Below, piece by piece: positions 1-5,546 of a DNA stretch of 7,430 nucleotides. A program made the position numbers and the translations under genes. The stretch's first letter is position 1; each line of letters starts with the position of its first letter. The stretch is from Arthrobacter sp. (GTDB taxonomy: Bacteria > Actinomycetota > Actinomycetes > Actinomycetales > Micrococcaceae). The stretch covers positions 1-7,430 of the forward strand of contig JAODMA010000387.1 in the NCBI GenBank assembly GCA_025464545.1, in the 5' to 3' direction. The notes beneath the pieces are model-generated. The model saw only the letters and a program-made list of their open reading frames with translations, made no database searches and was not told the origin of the DNA.

Positions 1-679
1 CGGTTCGATGGAACCGGACATTGTGGGCGGCCCAGCGGGTGCGGAATTCGTCGCTGCGCGTTGCGAGCTCCCCGATCAGGTCCGAGAGGCTGCGGTCGTG
101 AGGTTTCCGGCCGGCGTAGCCGCGCAGTACGGCGACGACATCGTTGGCGTTCTGTTCCCAGTCCGGGAAAAAGTTGGGTGCTTCCGGATTGAGAAACATG
201 AAGCGGGCACTGTTTGCCGGCCCGGCCGGATCGGCAAGGAGCGGCGCGTACAGCGCGCGGCCCAGTGGGTTCGCGGCGATGAAATCCATGCGCTCATTGC
301 GCAGCCAGGTCGGTGCGCCGGTGATGGCGTCCATGAACCGTTGCAGGCTGGGGCGCAGTTCCGGCTGTTTGGCGGCCCGCTTGCGTCGGGCCGGTCCGGG
401 CTTGGCGGCCAGCGCGAGGGCAAAGAGGTGTGCGGTTTCGGCTTCGTCCAGTCTCAGGGCTTGGGCAATGGAGTCGAGCACCTCGTCGGACACCCCGGTG
501 AGGTTTCCGCGTTCCAGCCGGGCGTAGTAGTCGACGCTGACGGAAGCCAGGGTCGCCACTTCTTCCCGCCGGAGCCCGGGGACCCGGCGGTTGCCGCCGA
601 CGATCAGGTTCACCTGCTGCGGCGTCACCCGGGCCCGGCGGGAGCGTAGGAACTCACTCACATCATTTCGACTGTCCAT
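1..679 (-). CDS. MmyB-like XRE-family transcriptional regulator (3' part cut off by window edge)
   Basis: DNA-binding regulator. The visible 226 residues start at the ATG at 679-677. An XRE-type helix-turn-helix lies at about residues 34-60 and contains the signature VPGLRREEVATLASVSVDYY followed by ARLERG. A linker rich in K/R/P lies near 93-105. The MmyB-like ligand-binding domain begins around residue 110 (PTWLRNERMDFIAANPLGRA at about 123-142) and still carries RTRWAAHNVRFHRT at the cut edge. Family members are usually about 270-290 aa, so roughly 50 residues are missing to the left. MmyB-like domains are PAS-like pockets thought to bind a small hydrophobic ligand. Such regulators often lie beside, and are thought to repress, SDR oxidoreductase genes; here no intact SDR is adjacent, only a stub at 1539-1655. 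No clear RBS precedes the ATG, but a TAGCCT box lies 6 bases upstream, which fits leaderless translation. Confidence 0.93.
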   Translation of the reverse strand, partial: MDSRNDVSEFLRSRRARVTPQQVNLIVGGNRRVPGLRREEVATLASVSVDYYARLERGNLTGVSDEVLDSIAQALRLDEAETAHLFALALAAKPGPARRKRAAKQPELRPSLQRFMDAITGAPTWLRNERMDFIAANPLGRALYAPLLADPAGPANSARFMFLNPEAPNFFPDWEQNANDVVAVLRGYAGRKPHDRSLSDLIGELATRSDEFRTRWAAHNVRFHRT

Positions 680-1096
680 GCTTTCAGGCTACGGCCCGCA
701 AGGGAACGGTGGGAGGGCCTGACAGTACACCCTTCTCCGACGGAAGCGGTGTCAACTTCCTGGTCGCACTGGCCTTACCGGTCCTCACGTCCCGGCGGAA
801 CGTACCGCGGGCAGGGTCGCGAAAACCGCTGCCGGGACCTGGAGCTTCGATCCCGCCAGGTAGCAATAGACAGGCCAAACGTCCCTACCACGGAAGGGCC
901 AGTGGGCGTAGATGTGGAAATACCACGGCGGTTCGCGACGATGCGGTTGAAGCCGGGGTAGACGGCCCGGGCAGGGCGTTGGAACCTGCCAGGGCCGTCG
1001 CCGCGAGACCGCTTCCGCCGAGCGTGATCAGGGCAGGTCGCAACGTTTGAGGACAACCAAGCGTGAAGCCTCAGCGCCAGCGAGCGTTCTCCTTGG
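680..1096. other. Stretch without a convincing gene
   Basis: About 420 bases between the XRE regulator and the small gene at 1097-1363. Reading frames of up to about 110 codons exist on both strands, but they are rich in Arg/Pro/Gly/Ser in the way expected of shadow frames in GC-rich DNA, lack RBSs, and show no recognisable motif. On the minus strand a 52-codon frame (1043-885, TTG start) has a hydrophobic Ala/Leu/Gly opening like a secretion signal, but nothing confirms it. The stretch may be decayed coding sequence. Confidence 0.5.
686..755 (-). promoter_or_regulatory. Candidate promoter(s) for the XRE regulator
   Basis: Read on the minus strand, two candidates are visible. One is TAGCCT (691-686), a TANNNT-type -10 only 6 bases before the ATG, which would give a leaderless mRNA. 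The other is a perfect -35 TTGACA (755-750) with TACTGT (727-722), but the 22-base spacer is longer than the normal 16-19, so this pair is doubtful as one promoter. No palindromic operator is obvious. Motif spotting only. Confidence 0.25.
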
Positions 1097-1363
1097 TCAG
1101 GCGGTGGGCCGGTTCATGGAGACCGGGTGGCCCACCGGTGCGGAATTGGCCATGGCCGTGATGAAGGCAAGATCCTCCGGAGAGAGGCTGAGCTGCTCGT
1201 TTCGATCAGTTCCGTCCAAGCTGTCTGGATCTCCCATGGCCTTGCGGATGACAGCGGTCACGTTCCGGGGCAGCACCACGCTGCCCGGATTGGCTCTTAG
1301 CCACTCCTGCGTCTTCGGATCAAGTTGGTCCCACAACTTCTCGATAGACGTCGTCCCGCTCAC
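1097..1363 (-). CDS. Small protein of unknown function, 88 aa
   Basis: I do not recognise a family. The start is GTG (1363-1361) with an excellent RBS, GGAGG, 4 bases upstream; the stop is TGA at 1099-1097. The product is balanced, soluble and acidic-to-neutral, not the Arg/Pro-rich composition of a shadow frame. It opens with SIEKLWDQLDPKTQEWLRAN, which looks like an amphipathic helix. A middle part follows (VVLPRNVTAVIRKAMGD, about residues 29-45), and then LSLSPEDLAFITAMANS at about 58-74, likely another helix. No membrane segment, signal peptide or cysteine is present. It stands alone: the XRE regulator lies about 420 bases downstream on the same strand. The helical pattern and size would suit a small adaptor or an antitoxin-like protein, but no toxin partner is visible and no function is assigned. 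Confidence 0.75.
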   Translation of the reverse strand: MSGTTSIEKLWDQLDPKTQEWLRANPGSVVLPRNVTAVIRKAMGDPDSLDGTDRNEQLSLSPEDLAFITAMANSAPVGHPVSMNRPTA

Positions 1364-1384
1364 AATTCCTCCAGGTTGATCTCG

Positions 1385-1412
1385 GACTTATGCTGCTACG
1401 GCTCTTGTGCAA
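1385..1412 (-). promoter_or_regulatory. Candidate promoter of the 88-aa gene
   Basis: On the minus strand TTGCAC (1412-1407) is followed after 16 bases by TAAGTC (1390-1385), a weak -35/-10 pair. It lies about 20 bases before the GGAGG RBS of the small gene. Placement is good but the -10 lacks the final conserved T. Confidence 0.25.
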
Positions 1413-1444
1413 CGTCGGACCCCTCGGTTCAGAGTTGCCCGACG
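1413..1444. repeat. Interrupted inverted repeat CGTCGG...CCGACG
   Basis: Perfect 6-bp arms at 1413-1418 and 1439-1444, separated by 20 bases, just upstream of the candidate promoter of the 88-aa gene. It could be a regulator-binding site or chance in GC-rich DNA. The rest of 1364-1538 shows no gene. Confidence 0.2.
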
Positions 1445-1538
1445 CCTCATAACTATTCTCCCGCCTGGAGGGTAGCCCGCTCAAGGGCATTTCGTCACCC
1501 CTCAGCACGGGCGGCAGACACCCCGGCCATAGTCATAA

Positions 1539-1655
1539 AAACTGGTCGTCGGCACAGGCGGTAACCGAGGACTGGGCCTTGCCCTGGTGAATGAGTTTTC
1601 GAATGCCGGCTGGAGCGTCATCGCCGTTGCGCGATCACCGGCGGCCTCGGAGCGC
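1539..1655 (+). pseudogene. N-terminal stub of a short-chain dehydrogenase/reductase (SDR)
   Basis: The plus-strand frame from the AAA at 1539 reads KLVVGTGGNRGLGLALVNEF and then SNAGWSVIAVARSPAASE. This is the opening beta-alpha-beta of a Rossmann fold: a strand, the SDR glycine motif TGxxxGxG (TGGNRGLG, 1554-1577), a helix, a second strand (WSVIAVA), and the ARS turn that reads the NADP(H) adenosine in classical SDRs. A TAA stop lies immediately before (1536-1538), there is no ATG/RBS, and after about 1655 the frame turns into Arg/Pro-rich nonsense with no YxxxK active site. It is therefore about 39 residues of a normally about 250-residue enzyme. Its orientation is divergent from the XRE regulator, the usual layout of an MmyB-type regulator and its SDR. 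That it was once this regulator's target is inference. Confidence 0.6.
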
Positions 1656-1836
1656 CGGGGCCGAACCGCCCCTGGGCGTCTTCGTGGTCGAAGGAGTAGA
1701 CGCCCCACCCCATCTCATTCATGGCCTCGGCAGAGAGCGCAACCGCGATCTCCCAGCGCTGGCCCCCTTCCGGATTGCCCATTTCCACCGGTGGTGGCAG
1801 TTCCCCGGGAACCGCCACCACCAAGTCTGTCACCAC
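1618..1836 (-). pseudogene. Coding fragment with a glutamine-synthetase-like motif
   Basis: A 72-codon minus-strand frame starts at GTG 1836 and ends at TGA 1620-1618. It has real coding character: strong G/C at third positions and a balanced composition. Its segment AMNEMGWGVYSFDHEDAQGR (about 1723-1664) resembles the GWxxYxxDHEDxxGQFE region of class III (GlnT-type) glutamine synthetases. The match stops at Phe 1665-1663, where family members continue with an acidic/aromatic run; here the frame goes on GPGAPRPP, so the gene seems to be cut at about 1655-1662, next to the SDR stub on the other strand. The upstream part (VTDLVVAVPGELPPPVEMG) I cannot place in that family. No RBS is clear. It is most likely an internal gene fragment; alternatively a small gene of unknown function. 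The family call rests on one motif. Confidence 0.4.
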
Positions 1837-1889
1837 ACCCAGTTGCCTGGCGCGGAGACCCCGCCGGGGTTGGCTCCGGTAGCGAAACC

Positions 1890-1918
1890 GACACCGCGTC
1901 CTGGTTCACGGGTACTGT
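1890..1918 (+). promoter_or_regulatory. Candidate leaderless promoter of selO
   Basis: TACTGT (1913-1918) matches the actinobacterial -10 pattern TANNNT and ends 6 bases before the selO ATG at 1925, so transcription would begin at or next to the start codon. No Shine-Dalgarno-like purine run occurs in the 25 bases upstream, which supports leaderless expression. The -35 region near 1890-1896 (GACACCG) is poor. Confidence 0.4.
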
Positions 1919-1924
1919 TGATAG

Positions 1925-3388
1925 ATGAGCGCTGCAGCCCAATCAGTCGTTACCTTTGACGGTCAGTTCGCCCGGGAGTTAGCGGAAATGGCCCTTCCGT
2001 GGCAGGCCGAGCAGGCCCCTGACCCGCGACTGCTCGTGCTCAACGAGCCGCTGGCCGCCCGGCTCGGCCTCGACCCCGCCTCCCTGCGCAGTTCCGAGGG
2101 ACTGCTGTTACTGACCGGTAATCTGGTCCCCCCTGGTGCCACCCCGGTAGCGCAGGCCTACGCCGGGCACCAGTTCGGTTGGTACGCCCCGCGTCTCGGC
2201 GACGGGCGCGCACTCCTGCTCGGTGAGATCGCCGACGTGGACGGCCGACTTCTCGACGTCCACCTCAAGGGATCCGGACGCACCCCGTTCGCTCGTAACG
2301 GTGACGGCCGGGCGGTTATCGGCCCGATGCTGCGGGAATACATCGTCAGTGAGGCCATGCACGCCCTGGGTATCCCCACGACACGGTCCCTCGCCGTGGT
2401 GGCGACGGGGCGCTCGGTGCACCGCGAGACTCTACAGCCAGGGGCCGTGCTCAGCCGGGTCGCGGGCAGCCATCTGCGCGTGGGGAGCTTCCAGTACGCC
2501 CGTGCCACCGGCAACCAGGACCTCCTGCGCCGCCTCGCCGATCATGCCATCACCCGCCACTACGCCAGCGCCGCGGAGGCCGAGCATCCTTATCTCGCAC
2601 TGTTCCAGGCCGTGATAGCGGCCCAGGCGTCGCTGGTGGCGGAGTGGATGTGCGTCGGCTTCGTCCATGGGGTGATGAACACGGACAACATGACAATCTC
2701 GGGTGAGACGATCGACTACGGGCCGTGCGCCTTCATGGAGGCTTTCGACCCCGCCGCGGTCTACAGTTCGATCGACGAAGGCGGGCGCTACGCTTACGGC
2801 AACCAGCCGGTGGTGGCCGAGTGGAACCTCACCCGGCTCGCAGAGGCACTGCTTCCCCTCTTCCACGATGACGAGGAGCAGGGGGTCGCGCTCGCTGTGG
2901 AGTCACTCGGTGCATTCCGCCGGCAGTACAGCGCCGCCTGGTCGGCGGGTATGGCGGCCAAGCTCGGGCTACCCGACGGTCGCGACGACGAGGAGACCTC
3001 TGCTCTGGTGGACGAGCTGCTCGCCCTCCTTCGTCAGGGGCAGGTTGATTACACATCCTTCTTCCGGAGCCTCGGAACGGCCGCCCGCGGCCAGGCCGAA
3101 GCAGCCAGAGGCATGTTCGTCGACCTGGCAGGGTTTGATGCCTGGGCCTTGCGCTGGCGTGCCCTCGGCCCGGACGCCGACGCGATGGACCGGGTCAACC
3201 CGGTCTACATCCCGCGCAACCACCTCGTCGAAGAGGCCCTCGCCTTCGCGACCGGGGGTGATCTGGACCCGCTGAAACGGCTCTTGGATGCGGTGACCTT
3301 CCCCTTCGACGAGCGCCCCGGTCTCGAGCGGTATGCCGCTCCCGCGCCGGCAAGCTTTGGTGCCTACCGGACTTTCTGCGGAACCTGA
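1925..3388 (+). CDS. selO: SelO/YdiU-family protein adenylyltransferase (pseudokinase), 487 aa
   Basis: SelO proteins have a protein-kinase fold that binds ATP in inverted orientation and transfers AMP to Ser/Thr/Tyr of target proteins; bacterial members are linked to redox stress. The length is normal (E. coli protein about 480 aa) and all signature blocks are present: HQFG (82-85), GDGRA (92-96), [12 protein letters not shown] with Lys115, [14 protein letters not shown] with Glu138, SRVAGSHLR with Arg178, HGVMNTDN with the predicted catalytic Asp254 and Asn255, DYGP with metal-binding Asp264, and the C-terminal YRTFCGT. There is no in-frame TGA, so it is the cysteine rather than selenocysteine form (Cys485). 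The loop corresponding to the enterobacterial disulfide cysteine reads [10 protein letters not shown], with Ser instead of Cys; a different Cys, 268, sits beside the DYGP motif. It probably acts in the cytosol. It stands alone, convergent with the kinase gene 9 bases away. Confidence 0.97.
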   Translation: MSAAAQSVVTFDGQFARELAEMALPWQAEQAPDPRLLVLNEPLAARLGLDPASLRSSEGLLLLTGNLVPPGATPVAQAYAGHQFGWYAPRLGDGRALLLGEIADVDGRLLDVHLKGSGRTPFARNGDGRAVIGPMLREYIVSEAMHALGIPTTRSLAVVATGRSVHRETLQPGAVLSRVAGSHLRVGSFQYARATGNQDLLRRLADHAITRHYASAAEAEHPYLALFQAVIAAQASLVAEWMCVGFVHGVMNTDNMTISGETIDYGPCAFMEAFDPAAVYSSIDEGGRYAYGNQPVVAEWNLTRLAEALLPLFHDDEEQGVALAVESLGAFRRQYSAAWSAGMAAKLGLPDGRDDEETSALVDELLALLRQGQVDYTSFFRSLGTAARGQAEAARGMFVDLAGFDAWALRWRALGPDADAMDRVNPVYIPRNHLVEEALAFATGGDLDPLKRLLDAVTFPFDERPGLERYAAPAPASFGAYRTFCGT

Positions 3389-3397
3389 TCCGCTGCC

Positions 3398-4513
3398 CTA
3401 GGCCATCCTCGTCGCGGTGGCGCTGGAGGAGGCTTGATGGCGCTCCGCCCGTTTCGCGAGGACGGCGAGGGCCAGGGACAAGCGGCCCGGTAGCGGGGAT
3501 GAAGCCAGGCGGAACCACAGGGCGTCCGAGTAGGCACGGAACCGTCCCGGGCTGACATGCAGTTCCTCCGCGGCTGCCAGCACCTGCATGTGGGCCGCAC
3601 GGTAGCGGGAGGGCGTGAGCCGGCCCTGTCGCAGGTGAAGCTCCAGATGGACGTCCAGATTGGCCAGATCCAGGGCGGCCTCGGCCCGGGATGTTCCGTC
3701 GAAGTCCAGCAATCCGAGCGGGGCCGGGCCGGCGGTGGCGATGATTTGCTTATCGTGAAGGTCTCCGTGCGCCCAAACAAGTGGATCAGGCGGCGTCCGG
3801 AGCAGGTTTGCGGTCACCTGCTCCGCCCTTGCGAGCATGATGTTGCGCGGGGACGAAAGACCCGGGACGTCCTCGTTGTGGCGCAACCATCGGTTCAACC
3901 GTCGCCAGACGTCCTCCGCTTGCACGTCCGCTGAACGGAGCGGGAGGCTGTCGAGAACGCCTTGTTGAGCGGGACCATGGGGACCGTTCAGCTGCATGAC
4001 CCAGGCCCGAGACCATTTCTCCCACGCCCGGATGAACGGTTCGTCGCCGGAGCTGGCGTCCTCACCGAGCTCGTTCAGGGTCGGTCCCGGGATGGCGCTG
4101 AAGACGATGACGTCCTGCGAGCTCCGGCGGAGGATTCTGGGCGTGATGAAGGTGCCGGCATCCAGCAGTATGTCCATCTGTGCGCAGCGTTCGGCCGGTA
4201 CGGCTGCGCTGCCGGGCCGGAAGATCTTGATGTAGCGGCCCTGGGCCCGGACGACGGCACGCTTGTAGGGCATATACCGGACGATTACGCCCTGTTCGGC
4301 TTCGGCCCGCAAGGCGGGCAGCCGCGGATCGTCCGGCGGGATGAGACTGAACTGCCCGTGGCGCAGCTGGGCTCCCCGGACACCTGGCCGTCCTGCTGCA
4401 TGGACCTCGAGGGTGTAGTCGCCCGGCATCCGATAGGGCCACGCACGAAGAATTTGCCAGGTGGTGCCGGCTTCGTCGGTGGCCGACGGGGGAATGGGGG
4501 AGGACCAGGTCAT
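3398..4513 (-). CDS. Aminoglycoside-phosphotransferase-like kinase, 371 aa, substrate unknown
   Basis: Cytosolic kinase-fold protein of the APH/choline-kinase-like group. I chose ATG 4513-4511 because AGGGGGG stands 8 bases upstream; the frame is open to 4738, but the extra 75 residues are Arg/Pro-rich and look non-coding. After an N-terminal region (WQILRAWPYRMPGDYTLEVH) come the strand GRYIKIFRP with the likely ATP-binding Lys96, the helix with Glu108, and the hinge-like IVFSAIPGPTLNELG (136-150). The Brenner motif is HGDLHDKQ (249-256) with catalytic Asp251, and the metal-binding LLDFDGTSRAEAALDLANLD (268-287) includes Asp270 and Asp272. Gln256 occupies the position where most APHs have Asn. 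The usual total length is about 300-400 aa. Neither substrate nor pathway can be read from the neighbours: selO converges on it, and the PaiB gene upstream is over 300 bases away. A resistance role is not implied. Confidence 0.88.
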   Translation of the reverse strand: MTWSSPIPPSATDEAGTTWQILRAWPYRMPGDYTLEVHAAGRPGVRGAQLRHGQFSLIPPDDPRLPALRAEAEQGVIVRYMPYKRAVVRAQGRYIKIFRPGSAAVPAERCAQMDILLDAGTFITPRILRRSSQDVIVFSAIPGPTLNELGEDASSGDEPFIRAWEKWSRAWVMQLNGPHGPAQQGVLDSLPLRSADVQAEDVWRRLNRWLRHNEDVPGLSSPRNIMLARAEQVTANLLRTPPDPLVWAHGDLHDKQIIATAGPAPLGLLDFDGTSRAEAALDLANLDVHLELHLRQGRLTPSRYRAAHMQVLAAAEELHVSPGRFRAYSDALWFRLASSPLPGRLSLALAVLAKRAERHQASSSATATRMA

Positions 4514-4520
4514 ACGATCA

Positions 4521-4541
4521 GCCCCCCTGCCACGGGGGGGC
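4521..4541 (-). promoter_or_regulatory. GC-only hairpin sequestering the kinase RBS
   Basis: On the minus-strand transcript GCCCCCC (4541-4535) and GGGGGGC (4527-4521) form a perfect 7-bp, all G-C stem with a 7-base loop (4534-4528). The G-run of the downstream arm is the kinase Shine-Dalgarno, and the stem ends 7 bases before the ATG. If folded, it should block initiation, giving a translation-level control point. No known riboswitch fold is recognised around it. Confidence 0.5.
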
Positions 4542-4570
4542 GCCAACCCGAAGTCCGCCAACCCGAAGTC
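4541..4570. repeat. Perfect 15-bp tandem duplication
   Basis: CGCCAACCCGAAGTC occurs twice head to tail at 4541-4555 and 4556-4570 with no mismatch. It sits in the untranslated region directly upstream of the RBS hairpin of the kinase gene. The 15-base unit would also keep frame, but this part is outside the start chosen. It is either a recent slippage duplication or a doubled binding site. Confidence 0.8.
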
Positions 4571-4793
4571 GGCCGTCGAAAGCGGGGCGGACTGCCGGGA
4601 TGCCAGCGGCTCCGCCTGTGTCCGGCGCGCTGCGCTGCCAGGCTGTGTCCATACATGTTCACCGCGGTCCTCAACGCCCCCACAACCTTCCGGCGTGTGC
4701 CGGTTTGTGTGCCAGCATGAACCACGGAGATGAGGCAACGATGAAGGGATGATGAAACTACCTTCATGAGGCCCCTTTTCGGCCGCTGCACCG
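4571..4793. other. Gene-free part between PaiB and the kinase, with an inverted repeat
   Basis: No frame here resembles a protein. The clearest structure is an inverted repeat ATGAAGG (4741-4747) / CCTTCAT (4761-4767) with a 13-base spacer. On the minus strand TAGTTT (4760-4755) inside it fits a -10 pattern, so it could be part of a promoter/operator for the kinase gene, leaving a leader of about 230 bases. That assignment is weak because no -35 is seen. Confidence 0.3.
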
Positions 4794-4813
4794 GAGCGCC
4801 CTGCCCGGCGCCC
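4794..4813 (-). terminator. Candidate terminator after the PaiB gene
   Basis: On the minus strand GGGCGCC (4813-4807) pairs with GGCGCTC (4800-4794): a 7-bp stem, one G-U, around a 6-base loop, beginning 27 bases after the PaiB stop codon. There is no U-tract, so it could only be a U-less, actinobacterial-type terminator. Confidence 0.35.
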
Positions 4814-4840
4814 GCCAGGCCTTTAGGAGTCAGACGGCGT

Positions 4841-5485
4841 TCAGCCGGGGCGCCGTTCTGGTCCTCCTCGCCTGGCTCCCGCGACGTCGTCGGCGCTCTC
4901 TTTCTGCCCTCGGGCGTTGAGTCCTGCCACCACGCCGTCAATGTCCGCATCGGGCCGGTTCTGGCTGAGTTTCTGCTTGGCTTCGATCCGGGTGATGAGC
5001 AGCTCGATGCCGACGATCGCACGTAGCTGGCCGGAGACGAAGCGCTCCGGGGCGTCGTCCACGGCCCAGGGACGCTCCGTGTGGGCCTCGTTGTGGTTGG
5101 TCAGCTGTCGTACGTGATGGGCGAGCCAGTCCGGATCGTCGTGGACGCTGAGGTGGCCGTACACGTGGGCCGCGGAGTAGTTCCACGTCGGGACGACGCG
5201 TCCGTGCTGGGCCTTCGACGCGTACCAGGAAGGCGAAATGTAGGCATCCGAACCCTGGACAAGGACGAGGGCTTCTCCCGTCGCGGGTTCGGACCACTGG
5301 GGGTTGTTGCGGGCGAGGTGCCCGTGCAGCGCTCCGAGTTCGCCGACCGAGGGGTCGAAGACGAAGGGCAGCAGAGTCGCCAGCAGGCCCTGGGCGGTCA
5401 TGGTGACGAGATTGGCGGCGGCTGGCCGGGCGAGCAGGTTCTGGATTGCGGCGGGGCTGGCCGCGAAGTGCGTTGGGATATACAT
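4841..5485 (-). CDS. PaiB-family FMN-binding protein (putative transcriptional regulator), 214 aa
   Basis: Members have an FMN-binding split-barrel fold; the family is named after Bacillus subtilis PaiB, a negative regulator of sporulation and protease genes, though a true DNA-binding role is unproven for most. The ATG at 5485-5483 has AGGA 8 bases upstream. Family blocks appear in order: MYIPTHF at the N-terminus, HGHLARNNPQW (54-64), AYISPSWYASK (81-91), VPTWNYSAAHVYG (98-110) and KLSQNRPDADIDGVVAGL (172-189). The length is typical (about 205-215 aa), but the last 20 or so residues (Arg/Gly/Pro-rich) look like a loose tail. It starts 61 bases after the exporter stop codon on the same strand with no terminator between, so it is probably the second gene of the exporter operon. 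Confidence 0.93.
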   Translation of the reverse strand: MYIPTHFAASPAAIQNLLARPAAANLVTMTAQGLLATLLPFVFDPSVGELGALHGHLARNNPQWSEPATGEALVLVQGSDAYISPSWYASKAQHGRVVPTWNYSAAHVYGHLSVHDDPDWLAHHVRQLTNHNEAHTERPWAVDDAPERFVSGQLRAIVGIELLITRIEAKQKLSQNRPDADIDGVVAGLNARGQKESADDVAGARRGGPERRPG

Positions 5486-5546
5486 GGGTCGCTTCCTTGT
5501 CAGATGAGGTTCGCGTGTTGGATGGAGGGGCGCAGTGCGTCAGACG

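Noticed and set aside
8..649. Plus-strand frame of 213 codons opposite the XRE regulator
   Set aside because: Antisense shadow; the minus strand carries clear HTH and MmyB signatures.
2432..2866. Antisense frame within selO (144 codons)
   Set aside because: Shadow frame of a strongly conserved gene; no RBS and no known domain.
3378..3393. GCGGA/TCCGC stem-loop over the selO stop codon as a bidirectional terminator
   Set aside because: Only 5 bp with no T-tract on either side, and it overlaps coding sequence; expected by chance in GC-rich DNA.
4514..4738. N-terminal extension of the kinase ORF to 4738
   Set aside because: The extra 75 residues are Arg/Pro/Ser-rich and contain the tandem repeat; no RBS is present upstream, whereas ATG 4513 has one.
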